Source of the DNA: Uranotaenia lowii
Taxonomy: Eukaryota > Arthropoda > Insecta > Diptera > Culicidae
DNA length: 64,000 bases
NCBI RefSeq assembly: GCF_029784155.1
Contig: NC_073692.1
Location: 16,349,752-16,413,751, forward strand
Reading direction: 5' to 3'
Within the stretch, counting starts at the first letter, position 1, and every line of letters starts with the position of its first letter. A model generated the notes under the pieces. It made no database searches. It saw nothing but the letters and a program-made list of their open reading frames with translations, and was not told where the DNA came from. Both the position numbers and the translations under genes were made by a program. This document shows positions 21,383 through 34,147 of this stretch, in pieces.

Positions 21383-22959
21383 CTAGCTGATCCCATACGA
21401 ACTTCGTTTCGCTTTCAATTTAGAATATGTTATGAACAGTTTGAATGAATGTCAATTTATGGGCATTTTCCAGAAGCAATTCCGAATGCATTTTTAAGTA
21501 ATAAATGCAAAAATGTTGAACACTTTTATGTACGTTCACTTTTTCTATCGTTTGCTACTAAATTTAAAATCAGGAATCAATTGACCGTGCCAAAACACCC
21601 CCGTTTATGGATTTTCGTTTCGATGCGATACAATCTCACATGATTATTGCAAAGCAAATTTGACAGTTAATATTACCCCCTTTTTTGTCGTTTGATACAA
21701 ATATTGAATTCAGAAATCAATTGACCGTCCTAACCCCAACAAACCGTGCATAAATTTCGACTCGATCTTTCCAGATCGGTGGCCGGTTTCCCAAATTTGA
21801 TCTCTGAAATCGATTCCCCTTCCTTTGAAACTCCCGTGTGCTAATTTTCAAACCGATCCATTGCATAATAACGTCAATACCGCAAAAAAAACAGTGAATA
21901 GTTAATATGGACGTCCTTCTAGGCCGACCCCTGACCCAAAATTGAATACTTTGAATCAATTGTTCGTCCTTAATAATTTCTATGTGCAAATTTTCATCTC
22001 AATCCGATGTAAAATAACGTCAATATCACAAAAAATGCAAAGGTAATATGGATGACCCCTTTTGCCGGTCCCTCACACAAAATTTTATACCTGAAATCGT
22101 TTGCAAATCATTCAAAATTCTCGTGTACCAATTTTTATCGGAATCCGATGTATAATAACGTCAAAATCGCGAAAATAGCGAACAGTTGATGAGGACGACC
22201 CCTTTGACTTGCCCCTTATACAAAATTTGTTACCGGCAATCGATTGCGTGTCCCTCAAAATATCCGAACGCAAATTTTCTTCTCAACACGATGAATAATA
22301 GCGTCAATATCACATAAATATTGAAAAGTTGATATGAACGACCCCTTTTGCCGACCCCTTACACTGAATTCGACACCTGGAATCGATTGCTAGTCATTCG
22401 AAACTCTTGTGTACCAATTTTCATCTGAATCCGATGTATAATAACGTCAGTATCACAAAAATAGTGAACAGTGAATATGGACGACCCCTTTGGTTGGCCC
22501 CTTACACAAAATTTGATACCGGCAATCGATTGCCCGTCTCTAAAACCATCCGAGCGCAAATTTTCATCTCAATCCGATGTATAATAACGTCAATATCGCA
22601 AAAACAGCGAACAGTTAATATGGACGACCCCTTTGGCCGACCCCTTACACAAACTTTTACACCTGAAATAGATTGCTCGTCTTTAAAAACACTCATGTGC
22701 AAATTTTCAACACAATCCGACGAAAAATGACGTCAATATCGCGAAAACAATATTTGTCTTGTATGGACGACCCCCTTCAGAAGGGGTCATCCGAAGATCT
22801 GAAAACATTTTTCATCTTTCCTAGTCCTAATGAGCATCCATGCCAAATTTCAGACCTCTAGCTCTCAAGACGGCTGAGTCTATAGAGGACAAACAAACAA
22901 ACAAACAAACAAACAAACAAACAAACAAACATACAGAAATTGCTTTTTATATATATAGA
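21383..22959 (-). mobile_element. non-autonomous Helitron with internal tandem repeats, copy 1
   Basis: On the minus strand it begins TCTATATATATAAAAAGC and ends GGGATCAGCTAG, with a small ACGAA-G-TTCGT hairpin just before. It is inserted between A and T. A TC start, CTRR end, 3' hairpin and A/T insertion are diagnostic of Helitrons. Next to the 5' end is a (TTTG)n run. The interior has about seven degenerate 141-144-bp repeats marked by GACCCCTT and AACGTCAATAT. There is no Rep/helicase frame. Confidence 0.8.
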
Positions 22960-23114
22960 TTTATTTAAAACAACGTCATTTACTCGTTATTTGGACAGAT
23001 ACCTATCTAATTTAGACATCTAGTGTCGTGTCGATTTTGTTTGCATTTCCATACATTCCAATATAATAGTAATAGTCATCCCATGCTTTGCCAAAGCAGT
23101 TTTCACATGGTTTT

Positions 23115-24326
23115 TACATACAGTTGCGTTCAAAAAAGAATGAAATCGCGTGAAGCTGCGCACCCACTTCCAACTTTGACAAGCTGCCATTTCTCTCACG
23201 GTTGATATTTTTTCATAAAAATTTCACACATTTTAGTTCAACTATCCAACTAATACTCTACAAAATTTGAAGTCTTTACAATGACGGAAAACAAAGATAC
23301 AGCTATTCCCGTAAAAAAGGGAAATTTGGAGTCGCTTCACTAAATTTGCTGTATCTTAGACAATTTTCATTGAAAAATCTTGAAATTTGGTCCAAAGATG
23401 TAAAAATGTTTGATCTAATACCAGCCCAAGTTTCGTCATAATCGATGAACGTGATCAAAAATGGTGCCGGGTTGAAAATGAGGTTCATTATCGCCCAGCA
23501 GACGATTTCATTCTTTTTTGGACGGATATTTGTATGGAAAAAATCGTAATCCATGTATTCTTGGTATTTTCTTTCACAAAACCAAAATTTATCACAAAGA
23601 ATTATGTAAATTGCTAAAAGCTTCTTTCGTACTTTGTTTCGAAAGAGAAAATGTTTCAACAGAGTTCAAAATAAGAAGAACAGAGTTTCAGAAATGACCT
23701 GCTAATAATACCGATAAAAAAATTTGATCCACAATTAAAGCGAATATTCTATTCGCTTTTGTGTTTGAATACCAGTTCTGTTGGAATAATTTCTGTTTCT
23801 AAACAAAGCAAGAATAAAGTTCCTATCAATTTTCAACATTCTTTGTGATAAATTTTGGTTTTGTGAAAGAAAATACCAAGAATACATGGATTACGATGTT
23901 TTCCATATAAACATCCGTCCAAAAAAGAATGAAATCGTCTGCTGGGCGATAATGAACCTAATTTTCAACCCGGCACCATTTTTGATCACGTTCATCGATT
24001 TCAACGAAACTTGGTTTAGTATTAGATCAAACATTTTTACATCTTTGGACCAAATTTAAAGATTTTTCAATGAAAATTGTCAAAGATACAGCAAATTTAG
24101 TAAAGCAACTCCAAATTTCTCTTTTTTTACGGGAATAGCTGTATCTTTGTTTTCCATCATTGTAAAGACTTCAAATTTTGTGGAGTATAAGCTGGATAGT
24201 TGAACTAGAATGTGTGAAATTTTCATGAAAAAATATCAACCGTGAGAGAAATGGCAGCTTGTCAAAGTTTGAAGTGGGTGCGCAGCTTCACGCGATTTCA
24301 TTCTTTTTTGAACGCAACTGTATGTA
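23115..24326. mobile_element. 1.2-kb near-perfect palindromic element
   Basis: The left arm (23115-23613) and the right arm (about 23827-24326) are inverted copies at roughly 90-95% identity, with a spacer of about 213 bp. The termini are TACATACAGTTGCGTTC on both sides, consistent with a TA target. The terminal motif GTTCAAAAAAGAATGAA recurs inverted at about 23508-23526 and in the matching place of the other arm, so each arm resembles a complete smaller TIR element. No coding frame. Confidence 0.8.
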
Positions 24327-24479
24327 TTGATGAGGCGAAAAACCTAAATCTGTATAGTTCACCATGAAAATCTAATGTTTAGTAAAAATATACTACTCAG
24401 TGCACTAGAAAGTCGATGAATTATTTCAACCACGGGTAATAAGTGCTCTCCCAGTGATCTATCACCTCAAAACAGGTTA

Positions 24480-24860
24480 GTCGCTTACCGAAGGTCCAAA
24501 ACACAACAAGACTCCATCGATCATGCGCTCGATGACAAACCATGAGGGTTGATGAAGTAATTAAACTTCACCGCCCCGATGAACAACAGCAAGGGATGGA
24601 CGAGGGGGAAACCCGGTCTTTCTTTAGGTCGCCAATCCATCCACAAACTCTCGGTAGGTACCTTCATGCTCTATAGGAGCCGATGTGAATGTAGGTACTA
24701 GCGACGGGCCTGCGAAAGCTTCCTGCTACCCTTTCTACAGGCAATTTCGTGATGCTCGTGCGACCTCCTGGCTTCAACTCGTTCGTGTGGAAGGAAAACA
24801 ATAAATTTAGCCACTCCGACCTTGGTCTTGGGATGCGGGGGCTGTCAGTTATAGTTCATG
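24480..24860. repeat. GC-rich interspersed sequence, probable retroelement fragment
   Basis: The composition changes sharply to GC-rich for about 380 bp in an AT-rich setting. No open frame is long enough to assign. It may be an untranslated or ORF1 portion of a LINE, but this is an inference. Confidence 0.3.
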
Positions 24861-26563
24861 GTTTTTAGAGAAATTTGAAGAAAAATTAATATTCTTTCGA
24901 TCAATCCAAGTGAAAATCGATTTCATCGACTACATTCTTCAAACTCCATAAAAACCGGGTACGAATGCTAGAAAAACCTAGCTACCTGTAGAGTTATGCA
25001 ATAAAACACGAAAACCTGCTTCTTTCTCGAGAACATCCCAAGCAGTAGGTGACATTCTCGCGATATTGCAATGGTCGTGGGCCAGCAATGTTGAGCCATT
25101 TGTGCACATTTGCCAATCTTTTCCTTATTGGTTTTACTAGGCCTAGCTACTATCACTAGAAGAATCGTTGAGAAATTGGCGAGTTACACTCCAAGACGCG
25201 CCTTTGGCACAGTTGTCCGAAACGAGTTTGGGAGGTAGGTGAGTTGATGCGATAAATTTCAAAATGCTCCTTCGCAAATTATCATTTCTTAGTTTATGAC
25301 AAACATTTTCAGTAACTGTATCCATTGTGGTTTAAAAAAACGGAGGTTTATTTTCGATAAACTGGACGTAAATATATTTTTTCGAAATAAAAGTGGTCCT
25401 TCAAGTTTACGAAGATATGTTTACCAAGACTGTTGTTTTATTAGGTTAAATTGTGATCAATACGAATTATTCAACATTTATTAACATTTTCTGAGTGATT
25501 TCCATAAAATATAAAACACAAACAAGCATTGACTCAACGAAAATAATTATCCTACTATTTATATGGAACCACCATCAGATCTCAATTATACTATGAAAGA
25601 AAACATTAACCGATCTTTGATTATCGTGAGTAATTATTAATTTATGGCAATACGCCCTGAAGCAATCGAAATAAATCATACATCGAGAGATCGATCCTGT
25701 CGAATGGCTTCGGTAGAAGGGATCCATAAATCATACCGTGGTAGATACTTAGCTAGTGTTTTCCCAAGATTTATGCACTCCACTTCTGCAATTAATGTCT
25801 ACGTCTAAAGGATCGGTGGATAGGCGATCAGCGTTCCAGATAAACTAAGATGCACTTTTCCAGTTTTTGATCGACAAACGCTATTTCGAACCGTGGTGCA
25901 AATGCATTAAAGATGAAAGCCTAAAAAAGCAAGATGTATTCGGTAATGGTTAGAACTGGTTTTATCAAGTATCTCTTCGTCACTATCAGTTGCAAATTAG
26001 TTTGTTTTTTCAAAAACACTTAAATCACCAATCACCAATCTAACTACCACAGCCAGAAATTAAGTCTGAATCCCGAAAAATAACACTGTTTCCGCATTTT
26101 TAAACTATGTGAACTGAAGATCCCTTTTAATGTGAAATTGGCGCTCAATCTGGAAATGAAATTCAAAAAAATCTCAGTAGAACAGTTTTTGAGTTACGCT
26201 CCAAATAAAAAAAAAAAAGTACTGGTGCTTAAATTCGAATATCTCGGAATGCATAACACTCTTTTGAAATCTAAAATTCGCATATTAAAGGTAAATAAAT
26301 TGGCTATCGATCATCTGAATTATTTTTGTGTATCATCAACAATGTTTTTGATATTAGAGACTTTGTGATAGAAAAATGTAGACTTAAAGGTAACATTTAA
26401 AAAAAATTCATTTGGCCTTATAAATCAATCTAAAACGAAGATTTCAAGTAGTTATTTATCAAAATCGGTTGGAAATTGAAGAAGCTATGGTTACTTTACC
26501 ATAACAGTTATTTGCTTTTAGAATAATTTAACGAACCGCGATGTACTTATCATAGTATAGCAA
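24861..26563. other. AT-rich intergenic DNA
   Basis: No gene or bounded repeat could be supported here. Confidence 0.5.
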
Positions 26564-26568
26564 GAATT

Positions 26569-26761
26569 TGTTGAGATTTGTCCAATCGAAGCAATCGATG
26601 AGACAAATAACAACATACACATAATTAATAAACAAGTATTATATGTAACCATAGAAACTATTAAGTATATAAGGTAGCGAAATTAGTTGAATAAAATATT
26701 CCAGTTTCTACCCTCACGTAGTAAAGTCTCTCCTTTCCACTACCCAAGTGCTGCATCAACA
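26569..26761 (+). mobile_element. solo LTR (193 bp) with 5-bp duplication
   Basis: It starts TGTTGAG and ends CATCAACA (inverted TGTTGA/TCAACA) and is flanked by GAATT on both sides (26564-26568 and 26762-26766). It contains a TATA-like TATATAAGG and a GAATAAAAT polyadenylation-like motif, as expected of an LTR. No internal region is attached, so it is the product of LTR-LTR recombination. Confidence 0.7.
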
Positions 26762-26819
26762 GAATTAAACATGGTAAATCTCACTCGCTTCAAGTCAAAA
26801 TAAATTGTAAGCTTATTAT

Positions 26820-28415
26820 AAGGTCATATGCCAAATTTTAGAACGATCTGAGCATGGGGTGGGTTTGGTTGAGTCTCATACGTGAACAGGATTTTAAGGT
26901 ATTTTGTTTGGCCATGGCCAGGACCAGATGGCCCGAACCACTTCTCCTAACAATTCCCATCATGTTCAGATCAAGAGCTTTCTATTCATGTACCACTAGT
27001 TAAAATCTCATTATCTAAATTTTTCGGATTGCGGAACCGGCCAGATTGGCCGTTTCCGATGAACTTCATGACCGTCTGAACCATGACATTTTTTTCAATT
27101 TTGGAAGTCTCTGAGGTTCATTCCATGGTAGATTAGGGAGTGCGTACCTCAAAAACCGCTTCTGGACTGATTCGAGAAGTTTCATACCGCCGATTGAGTT
27201 TGGTGCCCAGACTTGTATGTTGTACTCCAAACCACAGCGAACGAGCGAGCAGTACAATGCCTTCAGAGTGGTGATATCGGTGGATCCTTTGGTGTTTCTT
27301 ACCAGAAATCCCAGCACTGTTTTAGCCTTCGCTATGGTTACAGCAAGGTGTTCCTTGAAATTTAGAGACTTATCCACAATCACACCCAAATCCCGAATGG
27401 ATTCAACTTTCTGAAGTACCGTGTTATCAGCTGTGTAAAGATGTGCGATCTCAACTCTGCTTCTAGTGAACGTTATAAGCTTACATTTTTTCAGATTAAC
27501 TTCCATCGCATTTACTTGGCACCAGCACATAAGTTTATCGAGATCCTGCTGCAGTAACAAACAGTCTGAATATTGTGATATTGAGCGGTTCATTTTTAGA
27601 TCGTCAGCGTAGAATACTAATTCAGAATCAATTATATCACAAAGATCATTCATAAACAAGTTGAAAAGTAGTGGACCCAGATGACTCCCTTGAGGAACTC
27701 CAGAAGAAACAGTAAAGTTTCGGGATTTGATGTGACCCTGTCGATCAAATGCAGTTCTGTCATGGAGATACGATTCGAGCCATTTTACGATCCAAGTTTG
27801 GAATCCCATCTTTTCTAGTTTGTCGATCAGGAGCTTGTGGGGAAGCCGATCGAATGCCTTCGCAAAGTCCACATACAAAGCATCTACTTGCTTTTTATTT
27901 GCGAGACAACCGCTGATAAAAGGGACATACACCATTAAGTTTGATAAGGTTGATCGCTTTTTGCGAAAACCGTGCTGACATTCATCAATTATGTGTGACG
28001 ATACTGGGCTCAATGCGTTGAAAATTAACAACTCAAAAACCTTAGCAAGGCAATTCAGTATAGAAATACCACGGTAATTTTCAACGAGATGTATATTACC
28101 GGATTTGTGGATGGGTGTAATTGCTGCAGTTTTCTAAAGTTTTGGGAAGGTTGTTGATTCCAAAGACTTATTAAAAATCATGCTTACCGGAAGTGCAAGA
28201 GAATTACAGCATCGTTTGATGAACAGCGGGGGCAGACCATCAGGACCAGCGCCTTTCCGTTCGTTAACGTTTAGGAGCGCTTTGAATTCAAAAATGTCAT
28301 TCCGACAGTCAGAGAACCAACAGAATCTTCGACTTTTACAAGCCAAAAATGGTATCGAGATGAATAATTCGATGACATTTTTCTGAGCGACTGTCATTAC
28401 GAAGCTGAATAACAT
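26820..28415 (-). pseudogene. non-LTR retrotransposon, reverse transcriptase domain
   Basis: The frame at 28031-27066 encodes RT blocks: HGFRKKRSTLSNL, VDFAKAFDRLPH (catalytic Asp), SGVPQGSHLGPLLFNLF and the FYADD box, then the thumb with DLGVIVDKSLNFKEH and a C-terminal LYCSLVRCGLEY. An upstream frame (28415-28134) carries KGAGPDGLPPLFIK and is separated by a frameshift near 28134. The blocks fit the CR1/Jockey group. It is truncated before the endonuclease. The sequence to about 26820 is probably its 3' untranslated region. Confidence 0.8.
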
Positions 28416-28444
28416 TTGCTCCAGGCGTTTAACATTTTTTTAAG

Positions 28445-28678
28445 GATGACCATCAATGTCGAGATTTTTTCGAATGCCATTGGAAAATGTTATGCGACTG
28501 TTACGATCCCGACTGTCTTTTGGATGACATTTGCATCAATGATTCTGACTATCAGCCTCATAAACACAGTTCAACAGATGTTGGGAACTGTGTCCAAAAC
28601 GCAAATTTTGCAAAACGACCTCCCGCACGAGGTTCGGACTATTTAACTGCGTTTGATTTAAAAAAATTAAAAATATAA
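28445..28678 (+). CDS. candidate terminal exon of a Cys-rich protein
   Basis: After a T-rich acceptor (TTTTTTTAAG, ending 28444) there is a 77-codon frame starting DDHQCRDFFECHWKMLC and DCYDPDCLLDDICIN, with seven cysteines in its first 53 residues, and ending in a basic tail (KKLKI) and a TAA. The QCRDFFEC spacing is reminiscent of chitin-binding peritrophin-A domains, but the remaining cysteines do not fit that pattern well. No upstream exon was found. It may equally be a remnant of a transposed gene fragment beside the LINE. Confidence 0.25.
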   Translation, partial: DDHQCRDFFECHWKMLCDCYDPDCLLDDICINDSDYQPHKHSSTDVGNCVQNANFAKRPPARGSDYLTAFDLKKLKI

Positions 28679-28971
28679 ATTTCCTTAAATCAAAGCAATT
28701 GAAGGATGGGAATCTTTAATTAAACCAAGGTACCGTAGTATAGTTAAAGGAAATCTTTCGATTGCTTTGATTCAGTAGGATTATTCAACCAAGTAGGCTC
28801 GTAATACATAATAGAGAAAAAACGCGTGTCGGCGCTCCACCACACGCCTATTTACTCCGAATCCCTATACTCCTCAGTCTCTTTTTCAAAAACACATAAA
28901 TGTTGTTCATACAGCCTTTGAAAATCACCTTCTAAGCTATTAAAATCAAACCTAAGAATGAACTTCTAAGT

Positions 28972-29897
28972 CATGGGTGGCCAAACCATGGTCCGCGGGC
29001 CACATTTCGCCCTCAAACGCTAATTTGTGTGCATTATATAATTGTACTTACAAAATTGAGCAAGGTAAAAATATTTATAAACTCCTCCTAAATCGCAATT
29101 TTTTTTAAAAAGTTTTTCAAATCTTTTTTTCAAAATTTGGCTTTTGAAATTTGGATCAAATAATCATTCGTTATTTTGGAGGCAGTAAAAAGTCGCATCA
29201 TAGGTCTTGAAAATCTGTGAGAACTATTCAACGTTAAAATTTATGTTTTTTTTTTCCTTACTTAGGATCAATTTTTTTCTGAAAAGATCAATCCAGAATG
29301 CAAATCATTTTTTTTAAATCGAAAAACAAATGGACCAAGAATTTCTAAGGCTACCAAAAATAAGTCCATTTCCAGTTTTCCCATATTTTTTCTTAGCAGT
29401 ACTTCTTAACAACTGCTTGTTAAACAATTTTCATTAATATTAATAGTTAGATCAACATATGTTGCATCCGCAATATTTTACGCAAGAAGTAAGTTAAAAT
29501 CGGCGGAGTTAATCTACTTTAAAATTGGATTGAGGTCAACAAATTTGAAGCTCATCAAAGTTGAAGCATAATTTTCGAAATTGCTAAATTGTTTCTTAAA
29601 TTTAAAAGATTCAACTATACATAGTTCATTGAGTGCTGGAAGATGTTGTAAAATTATTAATTGTTAGATTACAAAATCTGTAGAAGTTATAGCGATTTTC
29701 CAAAAAAAAAGATTTTTAAAGATTTGTTCTGTTTTTAAATTTTTCTGCATATCTACTCTGGTATCTCAAACATAAATTGAAAAAATGTAATGTAAAATGT
29801 AAATGAAAAAAAATACTTAAATTTGTTTTGGCTAGCAGACAAATCTCATTTCTAAAATTTGGTCCGCCGGCTAAGAAACACCAATAGGCCACCCATG
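28972..29897. mobile_element. 926-bp hAT-type non-autonomous element
   Basis: The inverted ends are CATGGGTGGCC at the left and its complement at the right. Sub-terminal GTCCGCGGGCC/GGCGGACC blocks also pair. An 8-bp target duplication with one mismatch (TTCTAAGT 28964-28971, TTTTAAGT 29898-29905) fits the hAT superfamily. The AT-rich interior codes for nothing. Confidence 0.75.
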
Positions 29898-29905
29898 TTT
29901 TAAGT

Positions 29906-32000
29906 GTTTCTACTTTTGGTTGGCGCCTTTCCGAAATGGTTGTCTAAATTTAACGATCATCAACCCTCGATTCGTTTTGATTTTGTGTGACTTTCAATTT
30001 ATTTTATTTAATAGTCCAGCCACATAAAATGGCGTGTTTTCCAGCAATTATAAAACATCACCTTTGAAATAAGCATAATTTATGTTGGGGCTCCGGTCCC
30101 TTCGTCCGTTTGAGATCGTCAATTTATCGCATGGTTTCGGCTGGATATGGATGTGGTGAATATTCGTTGGGCTTTGCACCTTTATAGCTTAGCGGTTTAG
30201 TGTCAACCTTTCGAAGGTGTTTATGACGGTTTAATTAGCGACGTTGTCAAGGGATGTCTTTTGTTTTTAAGGCCATACTCCAGTGATGTCTATGCAGTCA
30301 GCAGTCAATAACAGTTAAATCAATAAACGGGGAAAGAAAAATCAAGTTCTGTATTAATCAAAATGGTTAAAATGTTCTATGAATAAAGAAAATTAGAAAT
30401 AAAATTAGTATTAATAAAAAAGGATAGTATGCAAGCTCCGGTAAAGCTGAATGTCATCCGGAAACTCTGGATCAATGCAATTCAAATCATTGATATTGAT
30501 CGATATGAGAATAATCAATAACAGCGTCTGCAAAATGATCGATTTGAGTGATCTCTAAATAGAAATAAAGCATAGATTACAAAGTAGCTCCAATTAAATA
30601 CCAACCAATAAACCAAACATACCATAATTATATCTACAAACATTCGAATCTGAACACAAGTGCACCTTCTGCTGTTTCCGATCGAGATCAAATCACCCAA
30701 AAGTGGTCAAATTATCTTCCCGTAATTGCCAGCAATTTTCCACTTAGTCGGTAGTGCGATCGTAGCATTTTTCCATGGCACCCAATTATCCGATCGGGCA
30801 CTTTGGTTGAAGCAAACACTTGACGCGCGCGTGGCTTGGAATGGATTAAGAAAAATTGCCCACCATCAATCGTTTGCGCAAGCTGGTGAGCACCAAAAAA
30901 AACGAGGTACTGTCCTGTGAAGTCAGCTCGGCGTCCATCTGGCATCAGGGTCCACAATCTGTGCAAGCTGACAGACCTTTTGAGGTCCTCCTTCACTTGA
31001 CGTCGCATACCTTCGACTTGCCAAACCGCTTCCAGAAGCCAACTCATCCTCCAATTGGCAAACAACATTGGAATCCAATGTTGGGTAATATTATTTATGA
31101 ACACTTTTAGAGGCGATCATTCATTAGCGCGCTAGATTACAGGCATGGGTATAATGGAAACCGTACTTCCGAAGTGCGTTCGTCCAATCGACAAAGAGTT
31201 ACATCCTCCTTACTTAAAATAGACGGCTTAGGGTGGTGAAGCGCTTTGAGAAAATTAAACTGAGTCGTCTATCTGAAGATCGTTACCTAAACAATCCATC
31301 ACCTGTCGTTGTTTCAATTTTTTGAACCACCCCATCATCACGCCGCTGCTGGATGGATGATCAGATTACACCGGGACATCACTGTTCATCGCTTCTTGGT
31401 GCGAAAAGCGCGGCAGATAATCAACGCGATCAGATATTTTGGTCACGATTCTTCTTCGCCTCGGCCTACGCTTCTTGACTACTTACTTCATTGTGCTGCT
31501 GCAGGCAGGATGCGCTACCACATTAACGCCTCCGCGCCACGAGATCGCTATGAGAACTTCGCACGCCGGAATATTGCGATCCATAAATAGGCTGTACGGT
31601 GGGTATCGCTTACAATTCCCAATGCCCAATGCCTCGTCATCACATTCAACTCAAAGCGATTTATGATCGGATATCTCTCGTCTCGTTACCTTGGAGATGT
31701 TCCGTCGTACCTAGTACACCTGATGAGGCAGGCATTCCTCAGAAGCTTGTGACCCGCGCTGATGGATGGATCGATGGATGTAGGTCAGGAGGGACGTGAC
31801 AGAATTCAACCCGTTTTATGGATAGAATTGAAATATTGATTGACATTGATAGCGAATCCTAATAAAGACATTGAATGAAGCAAACACAGTTTCTATCGAT
31901 TTGAACAGTATTATATCGTTAATTTGAATTTTGTCTTTTTGGATAAGGATTTGTAACTGGTAGCCTTTAATCTTTAAAACTGTTGACAAGACATTGTAAT
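29906..32000. other. intergenic DNA with unexplained GC-richer blocks
   Basis: Most of this is non-coding. Blocks at about 30700-31110 and 31310-31800 are richer in GC and carry overlapping frames of 60-130 codons on both strands, none with a recognised domain. They could contain upstream exons of the gene ending at 33238, but no exon with a matching donor phase could be supported. Confidence 0.35.
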
Positions 32001-32004
32001 CGGT

Positions 32005-32846
32005 TGGTTACAAATTGTTTGATTTTCTTAGCTTTGTATTTTTAAATGTAAGATACTAGAAAATTCATGTTTTTTTGTGCGTCTCACAACAAGATAGCAC
32101 CACAGTAGGCTACATGTAGTCTTCTGGCTGCTGTCAATAAACAGAGGAGGAAATGCAGGAATATTTGGAAAATGAAACGAAAAAATCCAAAAAGGAAACT
32201 GGCTTTCGTTTTCCGTCGCTCTTCTGTACCAGGTGTCCGTGTGTGAAGTCATAGTTTGCGTTTTGTGTTTGTGAACGTCCTTGGAATTCACCCGAATACC
32301 GGTGTGTCTTCGGCACGGGTCTGCCCGTCATTTGTTACGGACTCAGTCGTTGCAGGCGTCTTCCTTCATAGATTTTTAATCGATCTGCTCACAAGAGTGC
32401 CCCGTATCCGGACAGATGGAGAAGGGAAATACCTCTTTATAGTCTTTAAAGTATAGGGATCCGCAGAACACGAGAACGGTGTTGATGATCCTTTACGATA
32501 AGGCGCGAGACCACAAGGATCTGCAGGCCGACCCGTGAGAGAGCCAACCGACGTTATCAGGTGAATTCCTTAGAACGTCACAGACACTAAACGGAAACTA
32601 TGACTTCACACACGGACGCCTGGAACAGAAGCGCGACGAAAAACGGAACCAAGTTTCCTTTCAGGCTTTTTCGCTTAATTTCTCGAATATTCCTGCTTTT
32701 CTTCCTCTGTTAATCGCCAGCAGTCTACACGTAGCCTACTGTGGTGCTATCTTGTTGTGAGACGCTCAAAATAAACATGAAATTTCTAGTATCTAACATT
32801 TAAAAATACAAAACTAAAACGAAAATCAAAAAAATTGCTACCAACA
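32005..32846. mobile_element. long inverted-repeat (foldback-like) element
   Basis: Two arms of about 285 bp (32005-32291 and about 32562-32846) are inverted copies; for example AGATAGCACCACAGTAGGCT near 32092 pairs with its complement near 32740. The loop is about 270 bp. It ends fewer than 100 bases before the acceptor of the exon at 32935, so it lies in that gene's intron. Confidence 0.7.
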
Positions 32847-32934
32847 ACATACCTAACATATTTGTGAACAATTATTCCATTTGGCACTTTTCTTCCCAAA
32901 ATTTACAAAGTTTCATTTTTTTTGTTGCTTCCAG

Positions 32935-33238
32935 GTGGCTCCTGAAGCTGTTCTGCTTCCTTCAGTCGGCGCTGCTGGCCTGGGGCTACTACCGTTATGC
33001 TCATCCGGCAGTGTTGGAGAACGAAGCCCAGGAAGCCCTGTTGCCAGATCATCTTCGGAACCATCACTATCGGACGCCCCGAGTGGCCAACGCCCTGGCC
33101 CGCTTCAGCTGGTTCGGTCCGGGTGAGGAAGTGGTCTGGGACCGGCATGCCAGCAAGATCTCGCGAGCCGACATCTACAACGTGCTGACCCACGCCGGAT
33201 TCGTACCGCGACGATTCCACAACAATTTCAACCGTTGA
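32935..33238 (+). CDS. last coding exon of an unrecognised membrane-anchored protein
   Basis: A strong acceptor (TTTGTTGCTTCCAG, ending 32934) opens a 100-codon frame in phase 2. It begins with a hydrophobic segment (WLLKLFCFLQSALLAW), likely a membrane anchor or signal-anchor. A charged tail follows, with GPGEEVVWDRHASKI and THAGFVPRRFHNNFNR before the stop. GC content and codon use are clearly gene-like against AT-rich surroundings. I do not recognise the family. Upstream exons were not identified. A second acceptor-like site at 33343 opens another 43-codon frame ending at 33476, just before the polyadenylation signal, so the true 3' structure may differ. Confidence 0.6.
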
Positions 33239-33478
33239 CCGAGTCACTATCTATAAGAAATTTAGGCTATTTTATAATTATACCGGTAGAAGGTGTCTCT
33301 CACTCGTTCTTTTGAAAAATGTAAATATTGTACGGCATTTCAGACTGAATTTTTCCTCCCTCGTGCATCGATTGGTCCGGGAAGTGGGCTACGAGTCGAG
33401 CAACCGGACAGATTCGATGGAATCGGTGCTTCTCAGTAATTATGTAGTAAGAAAGTCTCCATTGATGTATATTTAGTT

Positions 33479-33484
33479 AATAAA
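33479..33484 (+). terminator. polyadenylation signal
   Basis: AATAAA lies 241 bases after the stop at 33238. It is the likely 3' end of the transcript containing the exon at 32935. Confidence 0.5.
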
Positions 33485-33489
33485 GTATA

Positions 33490-34147
33490 CCCAGGCGAGC
33501 TTCTCAGCTCCAATTGTCTACAGTGCAGTAACCCAAATGAGCTAAGAATAATGACCAGTGTGGTGGTCTTTTGTTGCATAATTTGTCGGAATAAAACGAA
33601 GAAAAAAACACGCTAATTGAACAAGATTTCAATAAAAAAAAATGCGAAAAAATATGAAACAATAAAATTGAATCGGCAAATCCGAAACAATCCAGAAGCC
33701 AAAACATGGTTTTGAACAAAAGCAAAAGAACATAACGGCGAACGTCAGAAAGCCCATTAATCAGAAGAATGGGTTTGTTTTACAAATCTACAAAACGCGG
33801 CGGCAGCGTCGGCGTCGTCGTCGGACGCCCATTGTAGATGGGCGAAAAGAGAAAAAAATAAACTAAGGCACTAGGCGCCAGACCCGGGTCAGCAATGTTG
33901 TTTTACTACTTTTTACAGGCCGGGTATTTTGTTGGTTGCAAATTTGAACGAGTTAGTGTGTAGTAAGCTTATAACTACAAACAATTTGAATAGAGGTATG
34001 CGTCTTTCTCCATGAAGGCTCTAGCTAAGCAAATTTCAGCCGGTACTTGGGGGTGGTCTCTGAGATACTTTGTATCTGATAAGCTTCTAGAAAAAATTCC
34101 CTGAAGGTAAAATTATTTGGAAACAAATTCCTATGGATTTAAATATT
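33490..34147. other. intergenic DNA
   Basis: No coding frame or bounded repeat is supported between the polyadenylation signal and the transposase remnant. Confidence 0.5.

Noticed and set aside
30712..31104. 130-codon minus-strand frame
   Set aside because: It is open by chance in a GC-richer block. It has no recognised domain, splice logic or start context, and a similarly long frame lies on the other strand.
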